Assembly: GCF_004364805.1 (NCBI RefSeq)
Contig: NZ_SOAP01000006.1
Location: forward strand, 1-64,000
Origin: Pelagimonas phthalicica
GTDB taxonomy: Bacteria > Pseudomonadota > Alphaproteobacteria > Rhodobacterales > Rhodobacteraceae
Reading direction: 5' to 3'
Length of the DNA: 64,000 nt
Shown: positions 1 to 8,432 of the stretch, in pieces
Layout of the letters: the number at the start of each line of letters is the position of its first letter
Numbering within the stretch: position 1 is the stretch's first letter
Notes under the pieces: model-generated
Database searches by the model: none
The model's input: the letters and a program-made list of their open reading frames with translations, nothing else
What the model was told of the DNA's origin: nothing
Made by a program: the position numbers and the translations under genes

Positions 1-401
1 CATTTGACCCGATAGTGATGTAGCTAATCATGAATTCTCTCTTTTACATGAGCATATTGCGCGCCTCAAATTTAGACGCGAATTCAGAACCAAAGAATGG
101 TTGTGTGGGAGAGGCTCAAGCAATCATGGTCATCCTGATAGCGACCAAAGGACAATGGGTCAACGGCAGCTTTGTCCGCACAGCCGACATTCGCTCTCCG
201 TCTCTAACAGTACTTAACTGCGCCAATTTCAGCAAAAGCAAAGCCAACAAGCAACAAGGACGAAACCCCACAAGGCTCAAACAGCCCACAGTCTCTGAAC
301 TCCCCCAAAATCCACCTAATCGCAAAAACCCTCTTCCCAAAACTGAACCAATCGGTTTACAAGGCTTCTGAACTGTTCGGTTCACTTTGTGAGGAGAGAG
401 T
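1..401. other. Intergenic leader, no supported gene
   Basis: No credible coding sequence is present: the open frames here lack ribosome-binding sites and have no recognisable protein features. Around 120-215 there is a stretch that resembles, from memory only, filler sequences common between genes in roseobacters. The 3' end carries the ribosome-binding site GAGGAGAG just upstream of the hydrolase start at 402. I see no certain promoter. Confidence 0.5.
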
Positions 402-1322
402 ATGAAGCGCATTGTCCTAAGTGTGGTGATCCTGTTGGCGGGCCTGTTTGCCGCGTCCGAGATCTGGCCCTCCAAAGCTGCCAAAGTGATCCTGTCCGGC
501 CTGCATCTCTTTACCGGGATGAGCCCGCAACAGGTCGAGACTCCCATCGGTCCGGTTGGTTATCTGCGCGGCGGGTCCGGCGAGACGGTCGTTTTGCTGC
601 ATGGCATCTTTGCCCGCAAGGAACACTGGCTCGACATGTCGCGCCAAGTGTCGGGCTATGATCTTGTCATGCTCGATCTGCCCGGTTTTGGCGATAATCC
701 GGTGCTGGACGGGGCCGAATACGCCTATGACCGGCAGGTCGCCAATGTCTTTGCCACTCTGGATGCGCTGGGGATCAAGGACTTTCACCTTGTCGGCAAT
801 TCCATGGGGTCGCAGATCGCGACCATGATGGCCGCCGCGCGCCCCGATCAGATCAAGACGATTTCCTATATCGGCAGCCCGGTTGGCGTCACCGCCCCCA
901 CCCCGTCGGATATGGAGCGCGTCATTGCCGAGGGCACCGCGCCCCTGGTTGTGCGCACGGCGACCCAGTACCAAGACCGCATGGCCTGGCTCTTTCCCAA
1001 AGAGCCCTTCCTGCCCCGCCCTCTGGCGCGCGAATGGCGCGAGGCCGAGATCACCCGCGCCGATAGCAACCAGATGATCTGGGACCGGGTGAATGCCTCT
1101 CTGATCACCCCCACCGATCAAATCGCCCCGCAGCTGACCGTGCCGTCGCTGGTGATCTGGTGCCGCGATGATCGCATCTTTCACCCCACCGGCGCCGCAG
1201 TTCTGGATGCGGCCCTGCCCGATAACACCCTGATTACACCGTCCGGCTGTGGGCACCTGCCCATGCTCGACCGCCCCAAGGAAACCGGCCAGGAGCTGCG
1301 CGCCTTCCTCGACAAACACTGA
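402..1322 (+). CDS. Alpha/beta hydrolase, membrane-anchored or exported
   Basis: A 306-aa serine hydrolase of the alpha/beta fold. The N-terminus (residues 3-19) is a single hydrophobic segment, suggesting a signal anchor or signal peptide. The oxyanion HG motif is at 67-68, the nucleophile elbow GNSMG puts Ser134 at the active site, Asp256 or Asp257 sits in WCRDD, and His285 in CGHLP completes the triad. The substrate is unknown; lipase, esterase and C-C hydrolase members look alike at this level. The start is supported by GAGGAGAG 6 nt upstream. It lies directly before gspF, where gspE is often found, so it could be a secreted substrate of the type II system; that is inference from position only. 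Confidence 0.85.
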   Translation: MKRIVLSVVILLAGLFAASEIWPSKAAKVILSGLHLFTGMSPQQVETPIGPVGYLRGGSGETVVLLHGIFARKEHWLDMSRQVSGYDLVMLDLPGFGDNPVLDGAEYAYDRQVANVFATLDALGIKDFHLVGNSMGSQIATMMAAARPDQIKTISYIGSPVGVTAPTPSDMERVIAEGTAPLVVRTATQYQDRMAWLFPKEPFLPRPLAREWREAEITRADSNQMIWDRVNASLITPTDQIAPQLTVPSLVIWCRDDRIFHPTGAAVLDAALPDNTLITPSGCGHLPMLDRPKETGQELRAFLDKH

Positions 1323-1323
1323 G

Positions 1324-1406
1324 CTTTGCGACCTCCCTCGTCCCGTCTCCTGAGGTGTCGCAAAGAAAGGCAGGTGGCCCCCGGCCCCTGCCTTTTGTTT
1401 TTTGCA
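1324..1406 (+). terminator. Inverted repeat followed by rho-independent terminator
   Basis: Immediately after the hydrolase stop, CTTTGCGAC (1324-1332) pairs with GTCGCAAAG (1357-1365). It is followed by a second stem, AAAGGCAGG (1366-1374) with CCTGCCTTT (1387-1395), and a T-rich tail. The second hairpin is a good intrinsic terminator and separates the hydrolase from gspF. Confidence 0.75.
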
Positions 1407-1537
1407 CCGATGTTGCAGGTGAGACCGGCCATCAGGCCGGGCAAGCAGCGCCCGGAAACCCAGTGTTGCCGCACAAATCATTGACGCCCCCGCCCCCGCA
1501 GGCCACTCTATGCGTCGACCCGAATTTGTGAAATGAC

Positions 1538-2755
1538 ATGCCCCGCTTTGCCTACAGCGCCTATGACCCCTCCGGCAAGATCATCCACGGAGAGCTGACC
1601 TCGGCCAGTGAGCTTGAGGCGCTGGACAGTTTGGCGGCCAAGGGGCTGACTCCGGTGCAGGTTTCGGCGGGGGGCTCTGCGCTGCCCTGGTATCAGCGCG
1701 AGTTTTCCCTGTCGGGCACGTCCGGCGCGCTGAAACCTGCCGCGATCGAACGCTTTTTCAACGGGTTTTCCGCCCTGCTCTCCTCCAGCTTTCCGCTGGT
1801 CAATGCCTTGAAATACAGCGCCGAACAGGCGCAGGATCCGGCCACACGCCGCGCCCTGTCCCGCCTTGGCGACTCTATCGAAAACGGTGCCAGCCTGCAG
1901 GCCGCCATGGCCGAGATTGACCCGGCTTTCCCCCCGCGCCTGCAAACGCTGGTCGGGGTCGGCGAAAGCTCCAACACCCTGGCTGAGGTCAGCGCCCGCA
2001 TCGCCGCCATGCTGGCCAGCCAGGCCCGCATGCGACGCGAGCTGCGCAGCGCCCTGATCTATCCGGCCATCCTGCTGGTCATGTCTGCCCTCGTGCTTGG
2101 CCTGATCGTCTTTTACCTTGTCCCAACCCTCGAACCGGTCTTTCGCAGCGCACAGGCCCCCCTGCCCTTGCCCCTGCAACTGATGTCGGGCTTTCGCCAA
2201 ACGGTTCTAGACGCCTGGCCGCTGCTGTTAGGCCTTTTCGCCGCTTTGCTTGTGCTAGGCTTCGCCCTGCGCACACACATGCAACGGGGATTGGCAGCGC
2301 TGGCCACGCGCCTGCCGGTGATCGGCCCCTTTCTGCGCCAACGCGCGACGCTGGACATCTGCCAATCGCTCTCGCTCATGCTGGGCTCGGGCGCGACGCT
2401 CAGCCAGGCCCTGACCACCGCCGAGCAATCCAGCCTCAACCCGGCCTATACCGCCCTCCTCGCCCAAGCGAGCGAGCGGATCACCTCCGGCGGCACTCTG
2501 TCGCAAACCTTGCTTGGCAATCCCTTGATCGACCAAATGACTGCCACGCTCTTGCAGGCGGGCGAAGAGGCAGACCGCCTGCCCCAGGTGCTCGACACCG
2601 CCACCGCGGATCTCAGCGACCGCACCAGCCGCACCTTAGCGCAGCTGATCCAGATGCTGACCCCGGTTCTGACCCTGCTGATCGGCTTTAGCGTTGGCGC
2701 TGTGATCCTGTCGACCATTGCCGCGATCATGGATCTCAATGACATTGCGCTCTAA
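1538..2755 (+). CDS. gspF: Type II secretion inner-membrane platform protein GspF
   Basis: A full-length 405-aa GspF/PilC-type platform protein. It begins with the typical PRFAYSAYD N-terminus, carries two T2SSF repeats (roughly residues 70-190 and 270-400) and three hydrophobic segments (about 170-195, 225-245 and 375-400). In the family it sits in the inner membrane and couples the GspE ATPase to pseudopilus assembly. No GspE, GspD, GspC, GspK, GspL or GspM gene is in this window, so the machine is incomplete here. It leads a run gspF-H-I-J with overlapping ends. A tad/type IV pilus role is less likely given the H-I-J pseudopilins that follow. Confidence 0.92.
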   Translation: MPRFAYSAYDPSGKIIHGELTSASELEALDSLAAKGLTPVQVSAGGSALPWYQREFSLSGTSGALKPAAIERFFNGFSALLSSSFPLVNALKYSAEQAQDPATRRALSRLGDSIENGASLQAAMAEIDPAFPPRLQTLVGVGESSNTLAEVSARIAAMLASQARMRRELRSALIYPAILLVMSALVLGLIVFYLVPTLEPVFRSAQAPLPLPLQLMSGFRQTVLDAWPLLLGLFAALLVLGFALRTHMQRGLAALATRLPVIGPFLRQRATLDICQSLSLMLGSGATLSQALTTAEQSSLNPAYTALLAQASERITSGGTLSQTLLGNPLIDQMTATLLQAGEEADRLPQVLDTATADLSDRTSRTLAQLIQMLTPVLTLLIGFSVGAVILSTIAAIMDLNDIAL

Positions 2756-3128
2756 GCCCGCGCCGCGCCGCTCCCGCGCCGGCCTCACCCTGTTCGAGGC
2801 GCTCTTATCCCTCGCGCTGCTGTCCCTCATCACCGCCGTCGCCATTGCCGGTCTGCGTGGCCCCTCGCCAAGCGTGCGCCTGCACCGCGCCGCCGCCGAG
2901 CTGCAAACCCAAATCTCCGAGGCCCGCCTGCGCGCCATTGATCAAAACATCCTGCAGGTCCTCACCCTGTCCGAGGCCGCCTGTGACGCCATCGCGCCCA
3001 GTGTGACGCTCTACCCCGATGGCACCGTCCAAGGCGGGCCGTTTTGCCTGTTTGAGCTGGAACAGAGCCTGATTTTGCATCTCGACCCCGTCACAGGAAA
3101 GCTGAACAGGGACGAGGATCACCCATGA
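2739..3128 (+). CDS. gspH: Type II secretion minor pseudopilin GspH
   Basis: About 129 aa. A prepilin leader RRSRAG is followed by LTLFE and a hydrophobic helix; Gly precedes the cleavage point and Glu is at +5, the type IV prepilin rule. I place the start at the ATG at 2739, inside the end of gspF, rather than seven codons earlier, because this gives a normal short leader and translational coupling. Position between gspF and gspI, and the short globular part, suggest GspH; the exact letter is less certain than the pseudopilin class. It would be cleaved by the prepilin peptidase encoded at 5269-5787. Confidence 0.8.
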   Translation: MTLRSKPAPRRSRAGLTLFEALLSLALLSLITAVAIAGLRGPSPSVRLHRAAAELQTQISEARLRAIDQNILQVLTLSEAACDAIAPSVTLYPDGTVQGGPFCLFELEQSLILHLDPVTGKLNRDEDHP

Positions 3129-3505
3129 TCCGCCGCTCCCCGCCCAAATCCCGCCGCGCCGGGTATTCCCTGTTTGAAACCCTGCTGGCCTTTGCGCTTT
3201 TGGCGGCGGTTCTGGCGGTGCTCTTGCCGGGGCAATCCCAGCTCTTGAAACGGTTCAGTCGCAGCTCCGAGGCGGTCCTGGCACAGGATTACACCCATTC
3301 CCTTTTGGACCTGATCGGCTTGGACGAGGCCCCGCAGCCGCGCGCCTCTCATTTCGCTTATCGGGATTGGACCATCAGCCAGGACATCACCGGCCATCCC
3401 GAGATTTCGGGGTTTTTGCGTGTCACAGTGACTGTTTTTGATGATCGCGGCCGGGTCTTGGCCGGGGGCAGCCGGGATGTGGCGCGGGGTGGGGTGTTGC
3501 AATGA
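3125..3505 (+). CDS. gspI: Type II secretion minor pseudopilin GspI
   Basis: A 126-aa pseudopilin. The basic leader ends in RRAG, followed by YSLFETLLAFALLA with Glu at +5 and a single N-terminal helix. The ATG overlaps the gspH stop (ATGA), showing tight coupling. In the family GspI forms the pseudopilus tip complex with GspJ and GspK. GspK is not present nearby, so the tip would lack its usual cap unless GspK is encoded elsewhere. Confidence 0.82.
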   Translation: MIRRSPPKSRRAGYSLFETLLAFALLAAVLAVLLPGQSQLLKRFSRSSEAVLAQDYTHSLLDLIGLDEAPQPRASHFAYRDWTISQDITGHPEISGFLRVTVTVFDDRGRVLAGGSRDVARGGVLQ

Positions 3506-4125
3506 TCTTTCGCCGCTCTCACCCGCAGTCTGCCCCCCTGCCCCGCCGTTCCCGCGCCGGTCTCAGCCTTTTTGAGCTGCTCTTGTCCTTGGCTCTGCTT
3601 GCGGCGATTTCGGCGGCGATTGCCTCCAGTCTCGGCCTGTCCCTGCGGGTCTATGATCGCAGCCAAGAACTGGACAGTGCCAGCACGCCCATCACCGCTC
3701 GCCTGCATCTGCGCAGCTATCTGCACAAGGCCGCCGTGCCCTTTTTGATGTTGCCCTTTGAGACCGGATTTTCCGGACAGCCCGAGAGGTTCCGCTTTAC
3801 TTCGCTGGCCACCTCCGGCCTTGCGCCTGACGCGGCCGGGCTGCGTGTTGCGGTGCGTCGAGACGGCGAAACCCTGGTGATGCAGGTCGATCAATTCAGC
3901 GATCTTGGCGCGGTGATGCGCAGCGAAACCCGTATTTTGGCCGAAACAGTGACTGATTTGCGCTTTGCCTATTACAACACTGCCGCCTCGCCCCCGGCTT
4001 GGCAAAGCACCTGGCCGACCTCAGACCCCAACCTCCCCCAAGCCATCCGCATCACCGCCGCCCCCGGCAGCACCCCGGACTGGCCGGATTTCGTGGTCCG
4101 CCTGCGTTTGGGGGTGCAGCCGTAA
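3502..4125 (+). CDS. gspJ: Type II secretion minor pseudopilin GspJ
   Basis: A 207-aa pseudopilin with leader RRSRAG, then LSLFELLLSLALLA (Glu at +5) and a C-terminal globular domain of the usual GspJ length. It overlaps gspI by ATGA. It ends the + strand run; dispersed repeat copy A follows, and beyond that lies the convergent VOC gene. The four pseudopilins of the locus share a near-identical leader of the RR-x-RAG or RRG type, as expected for substrates of one peptidase. Confidence 0.85.
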   Translation: MIFRRSHPQSAPLPRRSRAGLSLFELLLSLALLAAISAAIASSLGLSLRVYDRSQELDSASTPITARLHLRSYLHKAAVPFLMLPFETGFSGQPERFRFTSLATSGLAPDAAGLRVAVRRDGETLVMQVDQFSDLGAVMRSETRILAETVTDLRFAYYNTAASPPAWQSTWPTSDPNLPQAIRITAAPGSTPDWPDFVVRLRLGVQP

Positions 4126-4149
4126 TGGCTAAACTGGAATTCGAACGGA

Positions 4150-4300
4150 ACAGAGGTTCGCGCCCGAGCCCGTGGGTGGGCCTTGCTCGGCTTCTGAACC
4201 ACACAAAACACTTAAAACGTTACAAGGAAACGAGATGTGGCATCATTCGCGCCCGCCCTGGGGGGCGGGGTCGGGCGCGAACCGGATTGCAAGCAATCCG
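4150..4300. repeat. Dispersed intergenic repeat, copy A (reverse)
   Basis: Reverse-oriented copy of the window-wide element. GGATTGC-AA-GCAATCC lies at 4284-4299, a GC-rich hairpin (GCGCCCGCCC paired with GGGCGGGGTCGGGCGCGAA) comes just before it, and the outer arm GGTTCGCGCCCGAG is at about 4156. It lies between the convergent ends of gspJ and the VOC gene. Confidence 0.8.
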
Positions 4301-4318
4301 GTGCATCAATGCTTTTAG

Positions 4319-4735
4319 TTATCCTTCCCGCCCCGGTTCGTTCGGGTCACTGGAATACAGTGCGATCTTGTTGCCCTGCGGGTCGCGCAGATAGGCGACG
4401 TAGAAATACGCGCCGTAATCGGCGCGAAATCCCGGCGCGCCTTCGTCTTTGCCACCGGCCTTCAGCGCGGTGGCATATAAATCGCGCACCTGCTGCTGGC
4501 TTTGGGCCTCAAAGGCCACCATGGTGCCATTCCCGTTCGACGCCCTTTGCCCGTCAAAGGGCGGTTTCACGTAGAAATCTGGCGAAATGGGGCGCTCGCC
4601 CTCGGCCACGGGCAGGGCAAAGCTCAGCCCCTCGGGCCCTTCGCTGAATCCGTAGCCAAGCGCGGGAAGGAAGGCGTTATAAAACCGCTTGGCGGCCCCC
4701 AGATCATCCACTCCGACGGTCACATAGCCAATCAT
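4319..4735 (-). CDS. VOC (glyoxalase/bleomycin-resistance) family protein
   Basis: A 138-aa single-module vicinal-oxygen-chelate protein. It opens with MIGYVTVGVDDLGAAKRFY and ends with YLRDPQGNKIALY, both hallmarks of the fold. Family members are metal-dependent isomerases, dioxygenases or resistance proteins; nothing in the sequence sets the substrate. It is the last gene of a minus-strand run after the prepilin peptidase and gspG, with a 20-bp gap to gspG. Confidence 0.85.
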   Translation of the reverse strand: MIGYVTVGVDDLGAAKRFYNAFLPALGYGFSEGPEGLSFALPVAEGERPISPDFYVKPPFDGQRASNGNGTMVAFEAQSQQQVRDLYATALKAGGKDEGAPGFRADYGAYFYVAYLRDPQGNKIALYSSDPNEPGREG

Positions 4736-4755
4736 TCGCTTGCACTCCCCCAGGG

Positions 4756-5190
4756 TCAGCTCAGATCCGCATCCTCGCCACTACCGCCACGCACCCCGTC
4801 GCGCCCCAGGCTTTCGACCTTGAAATTGCCGTTGTCAGTGGGTGGTTCGTACAAATAGGCCCGTCCCCAAGGATCGCTCAGCGCCTCTTCGGCCTCCAGA
4901 TAGGGGCCAGACCAGTCCGGGCTGGCCGCAGGCGCGGTGAACAGCACCGCCAGCCCCTCTTCGCGCGACGGATAGCGGCCCGTATCGATGTAAAACAACT
5001 GCAAAGCATTGCCGATCTGCTCGATCTGCAGCGCGGCGGTTTCCGATTTCGCCTTGCCGAGATACCCCACCAGACGCGGCCCCACCACGGCAGCAATCAT
5101 GGCGATGATCGCCAGCACCACCAGCACCTCCAGAATGGTCGCCCCGCGGCGTTTTTGTCGGTCAACAATCTGGCGAGAAGTCATCATCAT
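4756..5190 (-). CDS. gspG: Type II secretion major pseudopilin GspG
   Basis: A 144-aa major pseudopilin. The leader ends RRG, followed by ATILEVLVVLAIIAMI with Glu at +5. The C-terminal half carries the GspG pattern YPSREEGL, DPWGR and GRDGVRGGSGEDADLS, the last being the calcium-binding loop of the family. It would polymerise into the pseudopilus of the system that also uses gspF/H/I/J. It is unusual that it lies on the opposite strand from those genes and follows the prepilin peptidase. Confidence 0.92.
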   Translation of the reverse strand: MMMTSRQIVDRQKRRGATILEVLVVLAIIAMIAAVVGPRLVGYLGKAKSETAALQIEQIGNALQLFYIDTGRYPSREEGLAVLFTAPAASPDWSGPYLEAEEALSDPWGRAYLYEPPTDNGNFKVESLGRDGVRGGSGEDADLS

Positions 5191-5268
5191 AAAATCGGTC
5201 CTTTATTCGCGCTGACCAAAGCGCAAACCCGCCCGCCGCGCAAGCCCCGCACCGCATTTACCCCGGTT

Positions 5269-5787
5269 CTACCCCAGTGCCAGCCAGACCGCCCAGCCCG
5301 AGGCAACCAGAAACGGCCCCAACGCCAAAGCCTGGTTTTCGACCCTATCACGGCGCAAAACCCCGTTGACCCCCATCAACAGCACCCCGGCCAGCGAGGC
5401 GATCAGCACCACATGCACGCTCGCCAAAGCGCCACATAGCAGGCCTATCGGCAGCATCAGTTTCACATCACCAAAGCCCAGGCCCACCTCACCGCGCGCC
5501 CGTTCAAACAGCGCCGCGATGCCCCAGAACAGCAGCGGCCAGATCACGCCCCCGGCGATATGGTCCCAGATCATCACGGGCCGCGCGAACCAAAGCCAGG
5601 CCGCCGCCAGCAGCGCCAACATGGCCGTCGCACTATCAGGGATCTCAAATGTCAGCATGTCCCAGACGCTGATCCAGATCATCACGCTCCCAATTCCCAG
5701 CGCAAAACCCAGCTCGTGATAGGGGAACAGCCAAAACAAGCCGGTATAGAGACTGATATGTATCGCAATCAGCAATCCCAGCTTCAT
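5269..5787 (-). CDS. Short A24-family prepilin peptidase
   Basis: About 172 aa from the ATG at 5787, chosen because a purine-rich AGGGGGGC site precedes it and the upstream extension is low quality. It is an integral membrane aspartyl protease with the two A24 motifs: WDMLTFEIPDS (first catalytic Asp) and GFGDVK (second). It lacks the N-terminal cysteine/methyltransferase domain of full GspO/PilD, so it is the CpaA/TadV-like short form. It should cleave the leaders of GspG, H, I and J. Terminal N-methylation would have to come from another protein or not occur. Confidence 0.85.
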   Translation of the reverse strand: MKLGLLIAIHISLYTGLFWLFPYHELGFALGIGSVMIWISVWDMLTFEIPDSATAMLALLAAAWLWFARPVMIWDHIAGGVIWPLLFWGIAALFERARGEVGLGFGDVKLMLPIGLLCGALASVHVVLIASLAGVLLMGVNGVLRRDRVENQALALGPFLVASGWAVWLALG

Positions 5788-5842
5788 CCCGGCCCCCTTT
5801 TCCCGCCAAAACACCCTATCGGCTCTTGTGCTATAGGCCAAG

Positions 5843-5863
5843 TCATCCACAAGCTGTGGAAAA
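5843..5863. promoter_or_regulatory. Inverted DnaA-box-like pair upstream of repA
   Basis: TCATCCACA (5843-5851) and, on the other strand, TTTTCCACA (5855-5863) each match the DnaA box consensus TTATCCACA at 8 of 9 positions. They form the inverted repeat TCCACA-AGC-TGTGGA, about 165 bp upstream of repA. It could bind DnaA or serve as a repABC autoregulatory operator. Confidence 0.45.
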
Positions 5864-6026
5864 CCTCTTGCCAGAATCGCAATTTTGCGCGACTTATTTA
5901 CGGAGAAAAGTGAATAAAACGCCCTAGAGCGTAACTTTGCAGTGGTCAGGCCCGGCCAGATCGCGCAAAACACCAAGATAAAGACCCCGAAAACGGGGCC
6001 ATAAACAGAGGCAAGGCGGTGGCCAG

Positions 6027-7205
6027 ATGAAGGATACAACCCTTCGCATTGATACCCTTGTGGGGGATCATGCACAAAAACTTTCCGAACGGCTGCAGGC
6101 GCATCGCGCCCAGCTCTTCCCCCCCAATGCGCAACGCACCCTGCGCACCTTCACCTCCGGTGAGGTTGCGACCCTTTTGGGGGTCAAGGATGCCTATCTG
6201 CGCAAGCTCCATCTTGAGGGGCGCGGCCCGCAGCCGGAAATCCGCGCTGGCGGGCGGCGCTATTACAGCCCGCAAGACATTCAGGCCCTGCGCACCCTTC
6301 TCGAACAAGGCGCAAAATCCCCCGGCACCTATCTGCCCGGGCGCCGCGAGGGGGATAAGCTTCAGGTGATCACCGTCATCAACTTCAAGGGCGGGTCGGG
6401 CAAAACCACCACCTCCGCCCATCTGGCGCAGAAAATGGCGCTGGATGGTTATCGCGTGTTGGCGATTGACCTTGACCCGCAGGCCAGTTTCTCGGCCCTG
6501 CACGGGTTTCAGCCGGAATTTGATCTGCTGGACGGCGGCACGCTGTATGATGCGATCCGCTATGACGACCCGGTGCCGCTGCGCGACATCATTCACAAGA
6601 CCTATTTCACCAATCTCGACATTGTCCCTGGCAATCTCGACCTGATGGAATTTGAACACGAAACCCCGCGTGCTCTGGTCGACCGCGAGGGGTCGCTGTT
6701 CTTTACCCGCGTGGGCGAAGCCTTGGCCTCGGCCGAGGCCGATTATGATGTGGTGGTCATGGATTGTCCGCCGCAGCTGGGCTTTCTCACCATGTCGGCT
6801 TTGTCTGCTGCCACTGCCGTATTAGTCACTGTTCATCCCCAAATGCTTGATGTGATGTCCATGTGCCAGTTCCTGCTCATGACATCCAACCTGCTCGGAG
6901 TCGTGGCCGAGGCCGGGGGCGACATGTCTTATGATTGGCTGCGCTATGTGGTGACGCGCTACGAGCCCGGTGATGGCCCGCAGAACCAGATGGTGTCTTT
7001 CATGCGCTCGATGTTTGGCGAACATGTGCTGAATAACACGGTGCTGAAATCCACCGCCATATCTGATGCGGGGATCACCAAACAGACACTTTATGAGGTC
7101 GAAAAAACCGCCTTTACCCGGTCCACCTATGAACGGGCTATAGAATCGATCAATGCGGTGAATGGCGAAATCACTGATCTTATGCAACAGGCATGGGGGC
7201 GCTGA
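6027..7205 (+). CDS. repA: RepA, ParA-type partition ATPase of repABC plasmid
   Basis: A 392-aa ParA-family ATPase of type Ia with an N-terminal helix-turn-helix (about residues 41-68). The deviant Walker A KGGSGKTT is at 121-128, with Walker A' VVMDCPPQLG near 240. In repABC replicons RepA segregates plasmid copies together with RepB and parS and represses its own operon. The length is typical of RepA. It is followed by repB with a single base between stop and start. Regulation is likely through RepA/RepB binding upstream; see the inverted DnaA-like site at 5843. Confidence 0.96.
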   Translation: MKDTTLRIDTLVGDHAQKLSERLQAHRAQLFPPNAQRTLRTFTSGEVATLLGVKDAYLRKLHLEGRGPQPEIRAGGRRYYSPQDIQALRTLLEQGAKSPGTYLPGRREGDKLQVITVINFKGGSGKTTTSAHLAQKMALDGYRVLAIDLDPQASFSALHGFQPEFDLLDGGTLYDAIRYDDPVPLRDIIHKTYFTNLDIVPGNLDLMEFEHETPRALVDREGSLFFTRVGEALASAEADYDVVVMDCPPQLGFLTMSALSAATAVLVTVHPQMLDVMSMCQFLLMTSNLLGVVAEAGGDMSYDWLRYVVTRYEPGDGPQNQMVSFMRSMFGEHVLNNTVLKSTAISDAGITKQTLYEVEKTAFTRSTYERAIESINAVNGEITDLMQQAWGR

Positions 7206-7206
7206 T

Positions 7207-8253
7207 ATGGCACGCAAGAACCTGCTTCAGGGATTGATGGGCGAAGAAAGCCCAGCCAAGGATGAGTCCAAGGCCCCCTCCCCTACCCCAGATGCCAAGG
7301 CCAAAACAGTCTCTAACTCTGCCAAAGGCGGCGATCAGATCGATCCGGCCCGCCCGCGTCGGTCTACCGGAGCGATTGGGGCGGTCAGCCAGTCCATTGC
7401 GCAACTCAAAAGCCGCTCAGTGCTTGAGATTGATCCGTTTGAGATCACCAATGGTGGTCTGTCCGATCGTCTGGAGCATGACGAGGCCGAACATCAGGCC
7501 CTGATGGCCTCGATCCAGGAATATGGCCAACAGGTCCCGGTTCTGGTCCGCCCGCATTCCGATGGCAAACATTCCTATCAGATCGTCTATGGCCGTCGCC
7601 GGGTTCTGGCGCTGCGTGATCTTGGTATCCCGGTCAAGGCGCTGGTGCGCGAGCTGGATGATGACGCGCTGGTCATGGCGCAGGGTCAGGAAAACTCCGC
7701 CCGGCGCGACCTGACCTTTATCGAAAAGTGTCATTTCGCCCATCAGATGCGCGAGGCCGGGTATAAACGCAAGGTGATCTGCGACGCTCTGTCTATAGAT
7801 AAGACATTGATTTCACGTATGTTTTCCATTGTTGATAGGATCGGAATCCCCCTTGTGCGCACGATCGGATCAGCCCCTGGTATCGGACGCGATCGTTGGG
7901 CGGTTCTTGCGGATGAAATGGAGGAACGCTTTCTAACCTCTGACCGGCTCGCTAATGAGGTCGAGCTTTTGGCCGGAGGTCAGAGCTCGGCGGAAAAGTT
8001 TGAAATGGCGTTGAAAATGTGTGGTGTCGGCGATGGCCCAAAACCGGCCAAGCCCCCTGCCCCGCGTGGCCGCACAACGCATATCACCAGCAGCAACGGC
8101 TTTGAAATTGCCAAGGCGCTGCAAAAGGAATCCGAGGTCGTGCTGACCGTGCCCCGCACCGGCGAGGGCAAGTTTGGCGATTGGTTGGTGGAGAACCTCG
8201 AAGAGATCTATCGCGACTGGATCAGCCAGAGCGATGATGAGGCGGGTCAATAA
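7207..8253 (+). CDS. repB: RepB, ParB-type centromere-binding protein
   Basis: 348 aa from the ATG at 7207, giving the usual MARKNLL start of RepB proteins; an upstream in-frame ATG would overlap repA. The ParB N-domain includes GRRRVLAL (129-136) and ENSARRDLTFIEKC (162-175), followed by the helix-turn-helix KVICDALSIDKTLISRMF (189-206). It binds parS and stimulates RepA. Four perfect parS-type palindromes lie downstream of repC (9638-9887), an obvious set of targets. Confidence 0.96.
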   Translation: MARKNLLQGLMGEESPAKDESKAPSPTPDAKAKTVSNSAKGGDQIDPARPRRSTGAIGAVSQSIAQLKSRSVLEIDPFEITNGGLSDRLEHDEAEHQALMASIQEYGQQVPVLVRPHSDGKHSYQIVYGRRRVLALRDLGIPVKALVRELDDDALVMAQGQENSARRDLTFIEKCHFAHQMREAGYKRKVICDALSIDKTLISRMFSIVDRIGIPLVRTIGSAPGIGRDRWAVLADEMEERFLTSDRLANEVELLAGGQSSAEKFEMALKMCGVGDGPKPAKPPAPRGRTTHITSSNGFEIAKALQKESEVVLTVPRTGEGKFGDWLVENLEEIYRDWISQSDDEAGQ

Positions 8254-8432
8254 TGGCCCAAGAGCATAAAAAAAGGAGGCACAGCCCGCGTAAAAAGAAA
8301 GAGCCCCCCAGGAAGCAAATCCCAGAAGGCCCGTTCGTTCTCTAGACAATTACGAATCTAGGTCTTTCACTGTCCGGCTGTCAACTGCCGAACGCCCTTG
8401 GGCGACCAGATTTTTGCGCTTTGTGAAAATAA
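8254..8432. ncRNA. repB-repC intergenic region, probable ctRNA and repC leader
   Basis: A 179-bp spacer typical of repABC operons. The + strand leader of repC contains CGCCCTTGGGCG followed by ACCAGATTTTT (about 8392-8416), an attenuator-like hairpin. The minus strand carries the antisense RNA promoter. RNA ends are not determinable from the sequence alone. Confidence 0.55.
8346..8384 (-). promoter_or_regulatory. Predicted promoter of repABC antisense RNA (ctRNA)
   Basis: On the minus strand, TTGACA (8379-8384) is separated by 18 bp from TAGATT (8355-8360). Transcription would start near 8348 and run toward repB. This is where repABC plasmids encode the small antisense RNA that limits RepC synthesis. 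I could not define a convincing 3' terminator. The -35 lies inside GTTGACAGC, identical to the left half of the downstream parS sites. Confidence 0.6.

Noticed and set aside
30-371. 113-aa open frame at the window start
   Set aside because: No ribosome site, no recognisable fold, and composition of intergenic DNA.
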